From CAYRJA01 sp964424455 (GTDB lineage: Bacteria; Bacteroidota; Bacteroidia; Chitinophagales; UBA10324), in the NCBI GenBank assembly GCA_964424455.1, contig CAYRJA010000053.1, positions 1 through 20,416 of the forward strand: a stretch of DNA of 20,416 nucleotides, read 5' to 3'. Shown piece by piece: positions 6,148 through 13,526 of this stretch (position 1 is the first letter of the stretch; the number at the start of each line of letters is the position of its first letter). Below the pieces are notes generated by a model. It did not search any database. It was not told the DNA's origin and was given only the letters and a program-made list of their open reading frames with translations. The translations under genes were made by a program, and so were the position numbers.

Positions 6148-9099
6148 TTACAAATTAATAAACTTGCGTGTAATAATCTGTGTGGGTGTTTTCATTTCTA
6201 TAATATAAGTTCCTGCTCCCAGATGTTTCAACCTGTCAGCATCGAGGTAGATTTCATGAGTTCCAGAAGTAATTGTTTCATTTACAAGTTGCAATACTTT
6301 TCTGCCGGTTATATCATACATATTTAAATCTACATGAGATGTTCCGTCCAGTTCATAGCTTATGGTTGCAGCATTCATTGCCGGGTTCGGGAATATATCC
6401 ATTGCTGCAGATATTGTAGTTGCGCTGGGTTGTTCTATTCCGGTTGGGTATCCGAGATTGATGTTATCAATAAAGATATTATGCCCTCCCTTACTGCTAA
6501 ATTCAAGACGAACAAGGATGTTGGTACGGGTACTCCATGTAATAAGCGGCACCTCAACCAATTTCCACTCATTGGGATAAACTGGGTAGTAATTGAATAC
6601 AGAAGTTGGAATTCCAGTAAGCGAGTTAAGAAGTGTTCCGTTTCTTGACCATGCAGAAACCCATGTTTTACCACAGTCCGTGCTGACATAAACGGTCAGT
6701 CGGTCTAAGGAAGCGACTCCTGCAATAGCCCTTGGTGCATAAGCATAATAAAATGAAATGAATTTAGAAGGAGCATCTCTCAGATTAATGTTGGGAGAGG
6801 TTATAGAAATTTTACCGTCTGTTTCATTAAGGTTGTTAGCAAACATCATTGAAGCATTACCCTGAAATTCAGCTTTATTTGTTCGGCTCCAATTGTTCTT
6901 ACTGGTTGAACTTAATGTCCAATTATATGGGAAGTTTAAGCTTTCAAAGTCTTGTGCTAATCCATTTATTCCTGCATTAGTCGGAGCTATCTTGATGTAG
7001 GATGGCATTGTCACTGTACTGTTTCCTACCGAATTGCTCACTGTGAGTGTAACATCATAGTTACCGGCTGTGGCATAGGTTACCTTAGGAAACTGCTCAG
7101 TACTGCTTGAAGGATTTCCTCCGGGAAATGACCAGTTCCAAGATGTTACAGCGGCATTATAGCTATAATCATAAAATGAAACCTGTCCGCCTTCACATGC
7201 AGTATTTACAATAGCATTAAATGCCGCAACAGGTGCACAAATATTTGCCGGTGATGCATCATCGGAGCCGGTTGCAATTAAGTTGTTGTGAGAAAAAAGA
7301 ATATTTCTGTAAGCAGTCATCGCTGCCATTGCTCTTACTTTTTGCCCTTCAGTAAAAATATTTTCACAATTCCCATCTGAATAGTCCATAAAATTTTGAA
7401 CCATGTCAGGAAAATCAGGATTATCGTTGCCACAACTGTTTCTTCCTAATGGACATAGGAAGTTAGGTCCGGCTACCGGTGGAGTATCCTGAACTAAATC
7501 GCCTCCCTGACAACTATCCTGAAACGGGTGCATCAAACTCATCCAGTGTCCGATTTCGTGTGTAGCTACCCTTCCCCATTTTTTTATTGTATCACTTGTT
7601 CCAATAGTGCCAAAATGGTCGCTGCGGATAATTACACCGTCTCTTGAGAAGAAGGAAGTACCAGGCATTGGGAAAGTGGCATAACCGAGAATCAATCCGC
7701 CCCACTCGTTACGATTAGTCTTTATATTTTTCACTACCCACATATTCAGATATTTATCACTGGGCCACACGCTTATTTCTTTAATATTGTCATCTGCGCT
7801 CTCTGTAAGTGGTGAATAACGGCGGACAATTCCGTTAGTGCAATTTCCGTTAGGGTCTATAGAAGCCAAGCGAAATTCAATTCCGAAATCAGCAGCGATT
7901 GACCATGTTCTTAGATTTAAAGTAGCGCTTGGCGGATTGCTTGACCCTGCTTTTACTCCGTTTATCTTCCATTGATATGCTGCTCCATTTATTGCAGTAG
8001 CTGTAAAAGTCACATATTGTGGATCAGAGCAGATAGAAGCAGTAGTTTGAGAAATTGTAACAGAAGGTGTAATCGTTGCTGTTTTCGATCCTTTTAATGT
8101 GTCAGAATATACAGTATCATTGGTAACACATCCGGCATTGGAAATCATACGGCAATAGTATAAAGCAGTGTCTGGTTTGTTAATACTGTAAAAGGCATTG
8201 GTTGCACCGGCTATTGTATCGCCATTCATAAACCAGTTGTATTTAGGTGAATAACCTGCAACAGCAGGAATTGCTGATAAATCAATAGCTGTTCCAGCAC
8301 AAATTTCTCCCGGTGATTGTGAGAGCTTAAGAAATGCATTTAAGCTGTCAGATACCGTCATTTTTATACTGTTAGATACTACACCATCTGGATGACAGGG
8401 TGAGTTTGAAGTCATAATGCAGGTAACGATATCACCATTTGCCCAGGAAGAGTCAGTAAATGTTACAGTGTTTTCTCCCACATTCACACTATTTTTCTTC
8501 CATTGATATACCGGTGAAGTTCCTCCGTTTACCGGATAGGCAGTAAAGGTCACTTCGGTATTAGAACCTGTACATACGCTCGTGTCGGCAGTGGAAATCG
8601 TAACAGATGGCTGAAATGAAACAGTGATTGTATTGGATACTGCCGTTGTGGTATGCCCACAAGCAGTTTTAGTAACCTCGCAGGTTATTTTATCTCCTTC
8701 TTTAAGCGGCTTAAAATCAGGCATAAGTTTAATCGTATCAGGATTTAGCCGCTGAAAATCTTTGTTCAACATCTCTATCTGGCTCTTTATCTGAGCATCA
8801 GAAATATTTTCATCTCCGTTATTATGAAATACATGAACTACAACCGGGATAATCATTTTCTCAGAATTGCCTCTCATTTTATTGAAATCCTGCAACTTAT
8901 AGTTCTTTGCATATTCGTTAAACCACTCCATCTCTTTTTTCATCTCGGGATGTTCCTGAAGTTGTTGCTGAAGATAATCGTCAAACATACAAGGGATATC
9001 CTGAGCTGAACCTTTATTACTGATACAGAAGACTAAAGAGAAGCAAAAAACGATTCTGCCTAATACTGAACTTAATTTTAGTAATCCGGGAAAAGTCAT
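6148..9099 (-). CDS. T9SS-secreted pappalysin-type (M43) metalloprotease with Ig-like repeats inside the catalytic domain
   Basis: 983 residues. Signal peptide at about 1-32 (ends GSAQ). M43 part 1 is at about 82-131 (IPVVVHVFHNNGDENISDAQ). Ig-like repeats of the Bacteroidota PVYQWKKN...GDIVTC type fill about 132-400. M43 part 2 resumes at about 401 (ADFGIEFRLASIDPNGNCTNG) with zinc motif HEIGHWMSLMH (H514, E515, H518, H524) and Met-turn NFMDYSDG (569-576). A PKD domain covers about 621-705 (SWNWSFPGG), a jelly-roll-like domain about 715-885, and a T9SS type A sorting domain 895-983 (DIFPNP, YDITGRKV, LGAGTYIIEM). The usual Gly at zinc-motif position 8 is Ser521. It is probably exported across the outer membrane and attached or released. 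The interruption of the protease domain is unusual; whether it is active cannot be told. Confidence 0.88.
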   Translation of the reverse strand: MTFPGLLKLSSVLGRIVFCFSLVFCISNKGSAQDIPCMFDDYLQQQLQEHPEMKKEMEWFNEYAKNYKLQDFNKMRGNSEKMIIPVVVHVFHNNGDENISDAQIKSQIEMLNKDFQRLNPDTIKLMPDFKPLKEGDKITCEVTKTACGHTTTAVSNTITVSFQPSVTISTADTSVCTGSNTEVTFTAYPVNGGTSPVYQWKKNSVNVGENTVTFTDSSWANGDIVTCIMTSNSPCHPDGVVSNSIKMTVSDSLNAFLKLSQSPGEICAGTAIDLSAIPAVAGYSPKYNWFMNGDTIAGATNAFYSINKPDTALYYCRMISNAGCVTNDTVYSDTLKGSKTATITPSVTISQTTASICSDPQYVTFTATAINGAAYQWKINGVKAGSSNPPSATLNLRTWSIAADFGIEFRLASIDPNGNCTNGIVRRYSPLTESADDNIKEISVWPSDKYLNMWVVKNIKTNRNEWGGLILGYATFPMPGTSFFSRDGVIIRSDHFGTIGTSDTIKKWGRVATHEIGHWMSLMHPFQDSCQGGDLVQDTPPVAGPNFLCPLGRNSCGNDNPDFPDMVQNFMDYSDGNCENIFTEGQKVRAMAAMTAYRNILFSHNNLIATGSDDASPANICAPVAAFNAIVNTACEGGQVSFYDYSYNAAVTSWNWSFPGGNPSSSTEQFPKVTYATAGNYDVTLTVSNSVGNSTVTMPSYIKIAPTNAGINGLAQDFESLNFPYNWTLSSTSKNNWSRTNKAEFQGNASMMFANNLNETDGKISITSPNINLRDAPSKFISFYYAYAPRAIAGVASLDRLTVYVSTDCGKTWVSAWSRNGTLLNSLTGIPTSVFNYYPVYPNEWKLVEVPLITWSTRTNILVRLEFSSKGGHNIFIDNINLGYPTGIEQPSATTISAAMDIFPNPAMNAATISYELDGTSHVDLNMYDITGRKVLQLVNETITSGTHEIYLDADRLKHLGAGTYIIEMKTPTQIITRKFINL
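7900..8703 (-). other. Ig-like repeat block inserted in the M43 protease domain
   Basis: It encodes residues of about 133-400 of the protease. It starts in mid-repeat: LKEGDKITCEVTKTACG aligns with the second half of the next repeat, WANGDIVTCIMTSNSPC. About two further repeats follow, and it ends in mid-repeat: VTFTATAINGAAYQWKINGV aligns with the first half, VTFTAYPVNGGTSPVYQWKK. Either side of the block, the M43 sequence would join as NKDFQRLNPDT...ADFGIEFRLASIDPNG, the normal order in uninterrupted relatives. Boundaries are accurate to perhaps 10 residues. Confidence 0.65.
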
Positions 9100-9468
9100 T
9101 GTAAAATTTATTTTTTGAGGGCGTGAAACTACAATAATTTCTCAGAGAAAAAACAGATAGAAAATAATTTGATGTTGTTCCGGTAATTTTGCTGTCTCTG
9201 AAAGCGCTGCTCCACCTTTAATTCTTGATACAAATAAGCGCTTGGAACAATATTCGTGTTGCTAATTCCTGCGTATTTTTTACTAAACCCATTCCAATTG
9301 TGTGGATCTGACATTGTATAAAGTGAAATAAATATGCAGAGTATTGTTTTGTTGTTCATTTTACTGAATTTTCAACAGTGCAATACCCAATCTATAATAG
9401 CTGCTTTTTTGTTGAAACCATTTAAGGTATTATTATCGTATAACCTTATAACTAAAAACCTTGTACTG
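9100..9468. other. Divergent intergenic region, 369 nt
   Basis: It lies between the protease gene (-) and the next gene (+), so both promoters should be here, but no TAnnTTTG box with a proper TTG was found for either. A minus-strand frame at 9129-9359 (76 aa, hydrophobic N-terminus MNNKTILCIFISLY) is open but matches nothing I know. A plus-strand extension of the downstream gene from 9334 is also open. Confidence 0.4.
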
Positions 9469-10188
9469 ATGAAACAGTTGAGCAACAATTGGATTACCGA
9501 AGGGTTGATAGATTTTGAATACAAAAAATATGTCCTGCTTGATTATTTGCAGGAGGTTAGTAAAAACTTTGATGAGAAAAAGCTCTATCCTTCCCTTTCT
9601 GATCTTATTAATCATTACCGGAATCTTGACGAGTTGAAGAAAAACAAAATGATTGTTTCTGAATCGTTTCCTCAACACATCAGTAAACTTGATTTTGAAA
9701 ACTTCAGATTGCAGTTTGAGAAAATTTTACTTGACGACCGCTTTATGGAGGAGATAGAATCTATTCTTAACTTTTCTATTCCAGCTATTGAGCAACAGGT
9801 GGAAGAAGGTAAAGAATTATACAGTGATGTAGAGCATGAATTGAAAATATTTCCGGTTGGAATTGTACCACTTCATCCTGAAGAAGGTTATATGATGCTG
9901 ATTCAGTCAGGAAAAAAGCAAACCAAAGTTTATGAATATGCTATTACCCTCTTTGAAAATACCACTGAGTCGTTTCGTGGTATCCGCACTCAGTATATCG
10001 GTTCATGGAAGCAAAGTATTACCAATACTTTTGAAAATATTAAAGTTGAATTATTAAAAAGGAAAAAGGAAATTCCCAATCCCGGAACTTTTGTAGTGGA
10101 AAGTACTCAACCTTTTCCTTTGAATGAAACCTTGCTACCGGTGGCAAAGCGTTCTTTAGTAAGATACATTTACAGTCAGGCAGCATAA
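9469..10188 (+). CDS. Hypothetical soluble protein, 239 aa
   Basis: Not recognised. The ATG at 9469 (MKQLSNNWITEGLIDFEYKK) is chosen because the in-frame extension back to 9334 encodes a hydrophobic, low-complexity stretch unlike the rest. The protein is charged, without signal peptide or membrane segment, and mostly helical at first (residues 1-125, many Leu/Lys/Glu). A more beta-like part then includes LKIFPVGIVPLHPEEGYMM and a YEYAITLFENTTESFRGIRT stretch, and it ends in PVAKRSLVRYI. Coding character is good: even amino-acid mix, no rare repeats. It is a single gene between divergent and co-oriented neighbours; the ECF sigma gene starts 138 nt downstream and has its own likely promoter, so an operon is not needed. 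Confidence 0.75.
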   Translation: MKQLSNNWITEGLIDFEYKKYVLLDYLQEVSKNFDEKKLYPSLSDLINHYRNLDELKKNKMIVSESFPQHISKLDFENFRLQFEKILLDDRFMEEIESILNFSIPAIEQQVEEGKELYSDVEHELKIFPVGIVPLHPEEGYMMLIQSGKKQTKVYEYAITLFENTTESFRGIRTQYIGSWKQSITNTFENIKVELLKRKKEIPNPGTFVVESTQPFPLNETLLPVAKRSLVRYIYSQAA

Positions 10189-10214
10189 CAGAACTGTCTT
10201 CTTTTTATTATTTA

Positions 10215-10244
10215 CTGTTTTATAGTATAAGAGCGATAAATTTG
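10215..10244 (+). promoter_or_regulatory. Likely promoter of the ECF sigma operon
   Basis: TAAATTTG at 10237-10244 is a perfect TAnnTTTG box. Nineteen nt upstream is CTG (10215-10217) instead of TTG, so the -33 element is one base off. The box ends 82 nt before the ATG at 10327. Confidence 0.45.
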
Positions 10245-10326
10245 AATTTGTTTTGTGTCGCTTTAAACCTTTTATTAAAATTTCTGTCATAGAACTTTCT
10301 TAATATTTCCTATTTCCTTAACCTTG

Positions 10327-10893
10327 ATGAACAGAGTGGCAGATACTTCTTCACTTTCTGACGCTGAACTGCTGATACAGTTTCGCCAATCAGCTACGCG
10401 TGAAAAAAGTTTTGGTATATTGGTACGCCGCCATCAGGAAAAACTTTACTGGCATATCCGCCGCATGGTGATTGACCACGAAGATGCAAATGATGTGCTG
10501 CAAAATGTTTTCATTAAAGTTTGGAAAAGTTTGGATGGTTTTCGGGAGGATTCGCAACTTTATACATGGCTTTACAAAATTGCCACAAATGAAACGCTTA
10601 CTTTTCTAAGCCAGAAGAAAAAACGGTTTTCTCTTTCAATCGAAAATGTTCAGAAAGAGTTGAGCAATAAACTGACTTCGGGAAAACATTTTACAGGCGA
10701 TGAAATAGAGATGAAATTGCAAAAAGCCATTTTGGAATTGCCGGAAGTACAGCGTACTGTTTTTAATCTTCGATACTATGATGAAATGCCTTATGAAGAA
10801 ATGTCGAAAGTACTGGATACCTCTGTGGGAGCGTTGAAAGCATCGTTTCATCATGCAGTAAAAAAGATTGAAAAAAGTTTATTGGAACATTAA
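10327..10893 (+). CDS. ECF-type RNA polymerase sigma factor
   Basis: 188 residues. Region 2 covers about 24-95: FGILVRRHQEKLYWHIRRMV, DANDVLQNVFIKVWKSLDGF (core binding and -10 recognition helix) and FREDSQLYTWLYKIATNETL. Region 4 covers about 130-185: LPEVQRTVFNLRYYDEMPYEEMSKVL and the recognition helix SVGALKASFHHAVKKIEK. Sigma regions 1 and 3 are absent, as in group 4. ATG 10327 is preferred to the TTG one codon earlier. The next gene starts 39 nt downstream and codes for a one-TM protein, followed by a periplasmic Spy-like protein; by analogy with sigma/anti-sigma pairs this sigma factor is probably held by that membrane protein and reports on envelope conditions. Target promoters are unknown. 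Confidence 0.92.
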   Translation: MNRVADTSSLSDAELLIQFRQSATREKSFGILVRRHQEKLYWHIRRMVIDHEDANDVLQNVFIKVWKSLDGFREDSQLYTWLYKIATNETLTFLSQKKKRFSLSIENVQKELSNKLTSGKHFTGDEIEMKLQKAILELPEVQRTVFNLRYYDEMPYEEMSKVLDTSVGALKASFHHAVKKIEKSLLEH

Positions 10894-10932
10894 ACCTTCA
10901 AAGAATTACACTATCAAAGAATACAGATAACA

Positions 10933-11514
10933 ATGAAACAGCAGAATGACATAAAAAATGAGCTTTCAACTCTCTCTCCTCTACTCGCAAAAAGAGAGAA
11001 AAAGAATCCATTTTCAGTACCTGATAATTATTTCAACGATCTTGATAAAAATATCATTTCTGCTTTAAACAATGAAAGCGTAGAGTCGGAACTGGACGAG
11101 GCAACACAATTAAAATCATTTCGGACGAGAAAAAATGCTTTTGATGTTCCATCCGGGTACTTTGAGCAATTCCCTGAGACAATATCGGCACAGATTGCCT
11201 CAGAGAAGAAAATTGCTGTTGTCCGTAATCTGTTAGCCGTTGTGTCAGTGGCAGCAGCGCTGATAGTTGTCTTTTTGTTGTTTAAGCCACAAGATGTTAC
11301 AACCATTCCGGTGAACAATACGGTTACCCTTTCATCCGAAGAAATTCAGAATTACCTGAATGCAAATATTGTTTCATTCGATGAACAATCTATTTCAGGT
11401 CAAATCACGAACTATAAATCATTAGCGGGATTTAGTGATATTAAGTTAGATGAAATTGATCTTTCACTGATTGATGTAAGCCAAATTGATTTAAACACTA
11501 TTCAAAATCTATAG
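10933..11514 (+). CDS. Single-pass membrane protein with two FxVPxxYF motifs, candidate anti-sigma factor
   Basis: 193 residues. The N-terminal cytoplasmic part (1-98) carries two copies of a short motif, NPFSVPDNYF (25-34) and NAFDVPSGYF (68-77). One membrane helix follows (about 99-117, NLLAVVSVAAALIVVFLLF), then an acidic C-terminal part (118-193) ending in spaced Leu/Ile-Asp stretches (DEIDLSLIDVSQIDLNTI). It has no zinc-binding anti-sigma motif (HxxxCxxC). Position 39 nt behind an ECF sigma gene and 20 nt ahead of a Spy-like gene, plus the membrane topology, suggest an anti-sigma role; this is inference, and the family has no function known to me. Confidence 0.8.
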   Translation: MKQQNDIKNELSTLSPLLAKREKKNPFSVPDNYFNDLDKNIISALNNESVESELDEATQLKSFRTRKNAFDVPSGYFEQFPETISAQIASEKKIAVVRNLLAVVSVAAALIVVFLLFKPQDVTTIPVNNTVTLSSEEIQNYLNANIVSFDEQSISGQITNYKSLAGFSDIKLDEIDLSLIDVSQIDLNTIQNL

Positions 11515-11534
11515 CATTGAATAAAACTACACAA

Positions 11535-11981
11535 ATGAGCAGATTTTTATTTTGTGGAATTCTTGTGCTGCTTTTGTCAGTACAGGCAGATGCACAACCA
11601 AGTAATAAAGATAAGATTGCTTCAGCAAAAATTGCGTTCATCACAAAAGAATTGAACCTTTCTCCTCAGGAAGCACAAAAATTCTGGCCTGTTTACAATC
11701 TATTCCAGAATGAAATTGAGATTTTGAATAAGAAACGCGCAAATGAACTAATGAATGCAAAAAATAATTTTGATGCCATGAGTGACGCGGATGTTGCCAA
11801 ATTTCTGGATAATGAGTTCAATTACCAGCAACAGGAGCTGGATGTAAAAAAGAAATACAATGAAGAGTTTAAGAAAGTATTACCTATAAAAAAAGCAGCA
11901 AAATTTTGGGTTGCTGAGCAGAAGTTTAAAATCTTTCTGCTAAAGCAGCTAAAAGAGCATCAGCCGCCTCCTAAAAAATAA
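11535..11981 (+). CDS. Periplasmic Spy/CpxP-like helical protein
   Basis: 148 residues from the ATG at 11535; a TTG at 11517 would add six residues ahead of the signal peptide. The signal peptide is at 1-20 (FLFCGILVLLLSVQADA-Q). The mature protein is highly charged and helical, with the LNLSPQEAQKFWPVYN segment (40-55) typical of Bacteroidota relatives of Spy, CpxP and periplasmic metal sensors, and a second helix block with NEFNYQQQELDVKKKYNEEFKKVLP. It ends in PPPKK. Spy/CpxP proteins act as periplasmic chaperones or sensors that damp envelope-stress signalling. Here it is the third gene behind an ECF sigma factor and a membrane protein, so it is a plausible sensor or feedback element for that pair. 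Confidence 0.8.
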   Translation: MSRFLFCGILVLLLSVQADAQPSNKDKIASAKIAFITKELNLSPQEAQKFWPVYNLFQNEIEILNKKRANELMNAKNNFDAMSDADVAKFLDNEFNYQQQELDVKKKYNEEFKKVLPIKKAAKFWVAEQKFKIFLLKQLKEHQPPPKK

Positions 11982-11996
11982 TTTAGACTTAATCCC

Positions 11997-12004
11997 TACT
12001 TTTG
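11997..12004 (+). promoter_or_regulatory. TAnnTTTG box upstream of the lipoprotein gene
   Basis: TACTTTTG is a perfect match to TAnnTTTG and ends 27 nt before the ATG at 12032. No TTG is found 19 nt upstream, so this is a partial promoter match. It may let the lipoprotein be transcribed apart from the sigma operon. Confidence 0.35.
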
Positions 12005-12031
12005 ATTCTACAACTACAGAAATCCTTAACA

Positions 12032-12865
12032 ATGAAATCACAACTTATCACTTTTGTTTTCTCTGTTCTTCTGCTGAGTTCAGTTTTATCTTTTAACTCC
12101 TGTAAAAAAGAAAATTCAGACAACGATACTTCTGTTGCTCTTGATAATTTTATTGCAGACAATGAATCATACCGTTTAGAAGACTTTGCCAATTCTGCAG
12201 CTAAGGATAGTGGCGTAAAACGGATTGAAGAAGGGTATTATACAGTACTGCCCAGCGGCGCCAAGGTACTTCTGAGTTTAGGCGGTACTAAGAAAAGTAT
12301 TACCATCATTTTTGATGAAAATGCAAACGGCGGAAGAGGAAACAGATGTGATGACGGAAAATTCAGGAAAGGAACTATTCAGGTGGAATGGCAGGGATTG
12401 TACTTCGGACCGGGTACTATAATTACTATCACAACATCCAACTACTATGTGGATCTTAACAAGTATGATTATGTTAAAACAACCACTAACATGGGGAAAA
12501 ACGCAGCAGGACACACCGTATGGGACGTGAATGTGTCTAAGGCTTTAATCACATTTGCAGATGGTAAAACCATTAACTGGACTTCACAGCGAAGTATCGA
12601 ACTGATTCAGGAAGGTGCTTCTATTTACTTCAATGTTTATTCTGTAACAGGTACTGCCGAAGGAACCGACAGAAAAGGGCGGCATTTTACAGTGACTATT
12701 ACTTCTCCGCTGATAGTAGCAGTAGCTTGCCCGTGGGTAAAACAGGGAACACTTGAAATAAAACCTGACGGGAAATCTGCCTGTACTATTGATTACGGCA
12801 CCGGTGGCTGTGATAACAAAGCCACAGCAGAAATTAATGGTGTGGTTTACAATATTACACTGTAA
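12032..12865 (+). CDS. Putative outer-surface lipoprotein, unknown function
   Basis: 277 residues. The lipoprotein signal peptide ends LSFNSC, with the lipidated Cys at 24. The ATG at 12032 fits this; an in-frame TTG at 12002 would put ten residues before the signal. The mature protein is mostly beta: it includes CDDGKFRKGTIQVEWQGLYFGPGT, TTNMGKNAAGHTVWDVNV and a terminal CPWVKQGTLEIKPDGKSACT and TGGCDNKATAEING. The same pattern occurs in Bacteroidota lipoproteins annotated only as hypothetical; this is from memory. It lies 50 nt behind the Spy-like gene and is a candidate member or target of that regulon. Its last codon and stop lie inside a CTGTAACAG copy. It converges with the glycosyltransferase gene, with 11 nt between them. 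Confidence 0.82.
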   Translation: MKSQLITFVFSVLLLSSVLSFNSCKKENSDNDTSVALDNFIADNESYRLEDFANSAAKDSGVKRIEEGYYTVLPSGAKVLLSLGGTKKSITIIFDENANGGRGNRCDDGKFRKGTIQVEWQGLYFGPGTIITITTSNYYVDLNKYDYVKTTTNMGKNAAGHTVWDVNVSKALITFADGKTINWTSQRSIELIQEGASIYFNVYSVTGTAEGTDRKGRHFTVTITSPLIVAVACPWVKQGTLEIKPDGKSACTIDYGTGGCDNKATAEINGVVYNITL

Positions 12866-12876
12866 CAGTTGCTGTT

Positions 12877-13518
12877 CTAAGGTTTCAGGACAGGGCGCTT
12901 GTCTTTGCGCCAATGTTTTTTGTTAAGGTAAATGAGTTTGTGAAACGGAAATTTAAACTGAAGAAATCCGTTGTAATCCACTCCAAACAGACGGTATTGT
13001 ATCTCTTTATTTTCAGATAAACATTCATCAATTGCTTCAGTATAGACTGTCGGTCCGGTCATTTTATGAACATCGTAAGGATACTTGTTATTCCTAAGAT
13101 TGTTCATCATTTTGTCAATGGTTCTTTTTATAAACGGATGCCCGGCTTCATAGATTAACGCCCACTGGACGTAATAAGGATTTCTTTCTCTTGTAATCAC
13201 TGCATGATCATCAGGACGAATCATCTCATCAAGATTTTTTACAATAGTGCTGTCAATGTCCACGTATACTCCGCCCTTTTTGTAAAGTATTGCATAGCGG
13301 AAAAAGTCCGCCTTTGCCGCTCCAATATTTATCCGTTTGTATATTGATGATATCTCCTCACCAAACTCTTTAGAAATAAATCCTTCCACCCGTTCATCAT
13401 CATAAAACTCGTAGCCATATTGCGGATTAATTTTCTTCATCCGTGCTATTTGTCTGCGAATGGTAAAAGGAAGTTTTCCGGTTTTATACGTTTGATAAAT
13501 AATTTTTGGAATCGCCAT
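12877..13518 (-). CDS. DXD glycosyltransferase (GT32-like, OCH1/TcdA-type sugar-binding)
   Basis: 213 residues, cytosolic. It begins with the family opening IPKIIYQTYKTGKLP and includes INIGAAKADFFRYAILYKKG and the metal and nucleotide-sugar site GGVYVDIDS (82-90, D87 and D89). MTGPTVYTEA follows at about 158. This fits Gly_transf_sug proteins that add a hexose to polysaccharide or lipid acceptors with UDP- or GDP-sugars. The stop of the ABC exporter gene is only 8 nt upstream, so the two are likely cotranscribed and may build and export the same surface glycolipid. Acceptor and sugar are unknown. Confidence 0.85.
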   Translation of the reverse strand: MAIPKIIYQTYKTGKLPFTIRRQIARMKKINPQYGYEFYDDERVEGFISKEFGEEISSIYKRINIGAAKADFFRYAILYKKGGVYVDIDSTIVKNLDEMIRPDDHAVITRERNPYYVQWALIYEAGHPFIKRTIDKMMNNLRNNKYPYDVHKMTGPTVYTEAIDECLSENKEIQYRLFGVDYNGFLQFKFPFHKLIYLNKKHWRKDKRPVLKP

Positions 13519-13526
13519 TTGTCTGT

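Noticed and set aside
9129..9359. 76-aa minus-strand ORF with a hydrophobic N-terminus
   Set aside because: Short, no recognised family, no promoter box or clear ribosome binding site, and it overlaps the upstream extension of the next gene; kept only as a remark in the intergenic entry.
9334..9468. N-terminal extension of the 239-aa protein from 9334
   Set aside because: The extra 45 residues are hydrophobic and irregular and do not form a clean signal peptide directly joined to the soluble protein.
12002..12031. TTG start of the lipoprotein at 12002
   Set aside because: It would place ten residues before a normal lipoprotein signal, and the TTG is itself part of a TAnnTTTG box.
12864..12876. 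AACAG-TTG-CTGTT hairpin between lipoprotein and glycosyltransferase genes
   Set aside because: Only 5 bp and no T tract; too weak to call a terminator.
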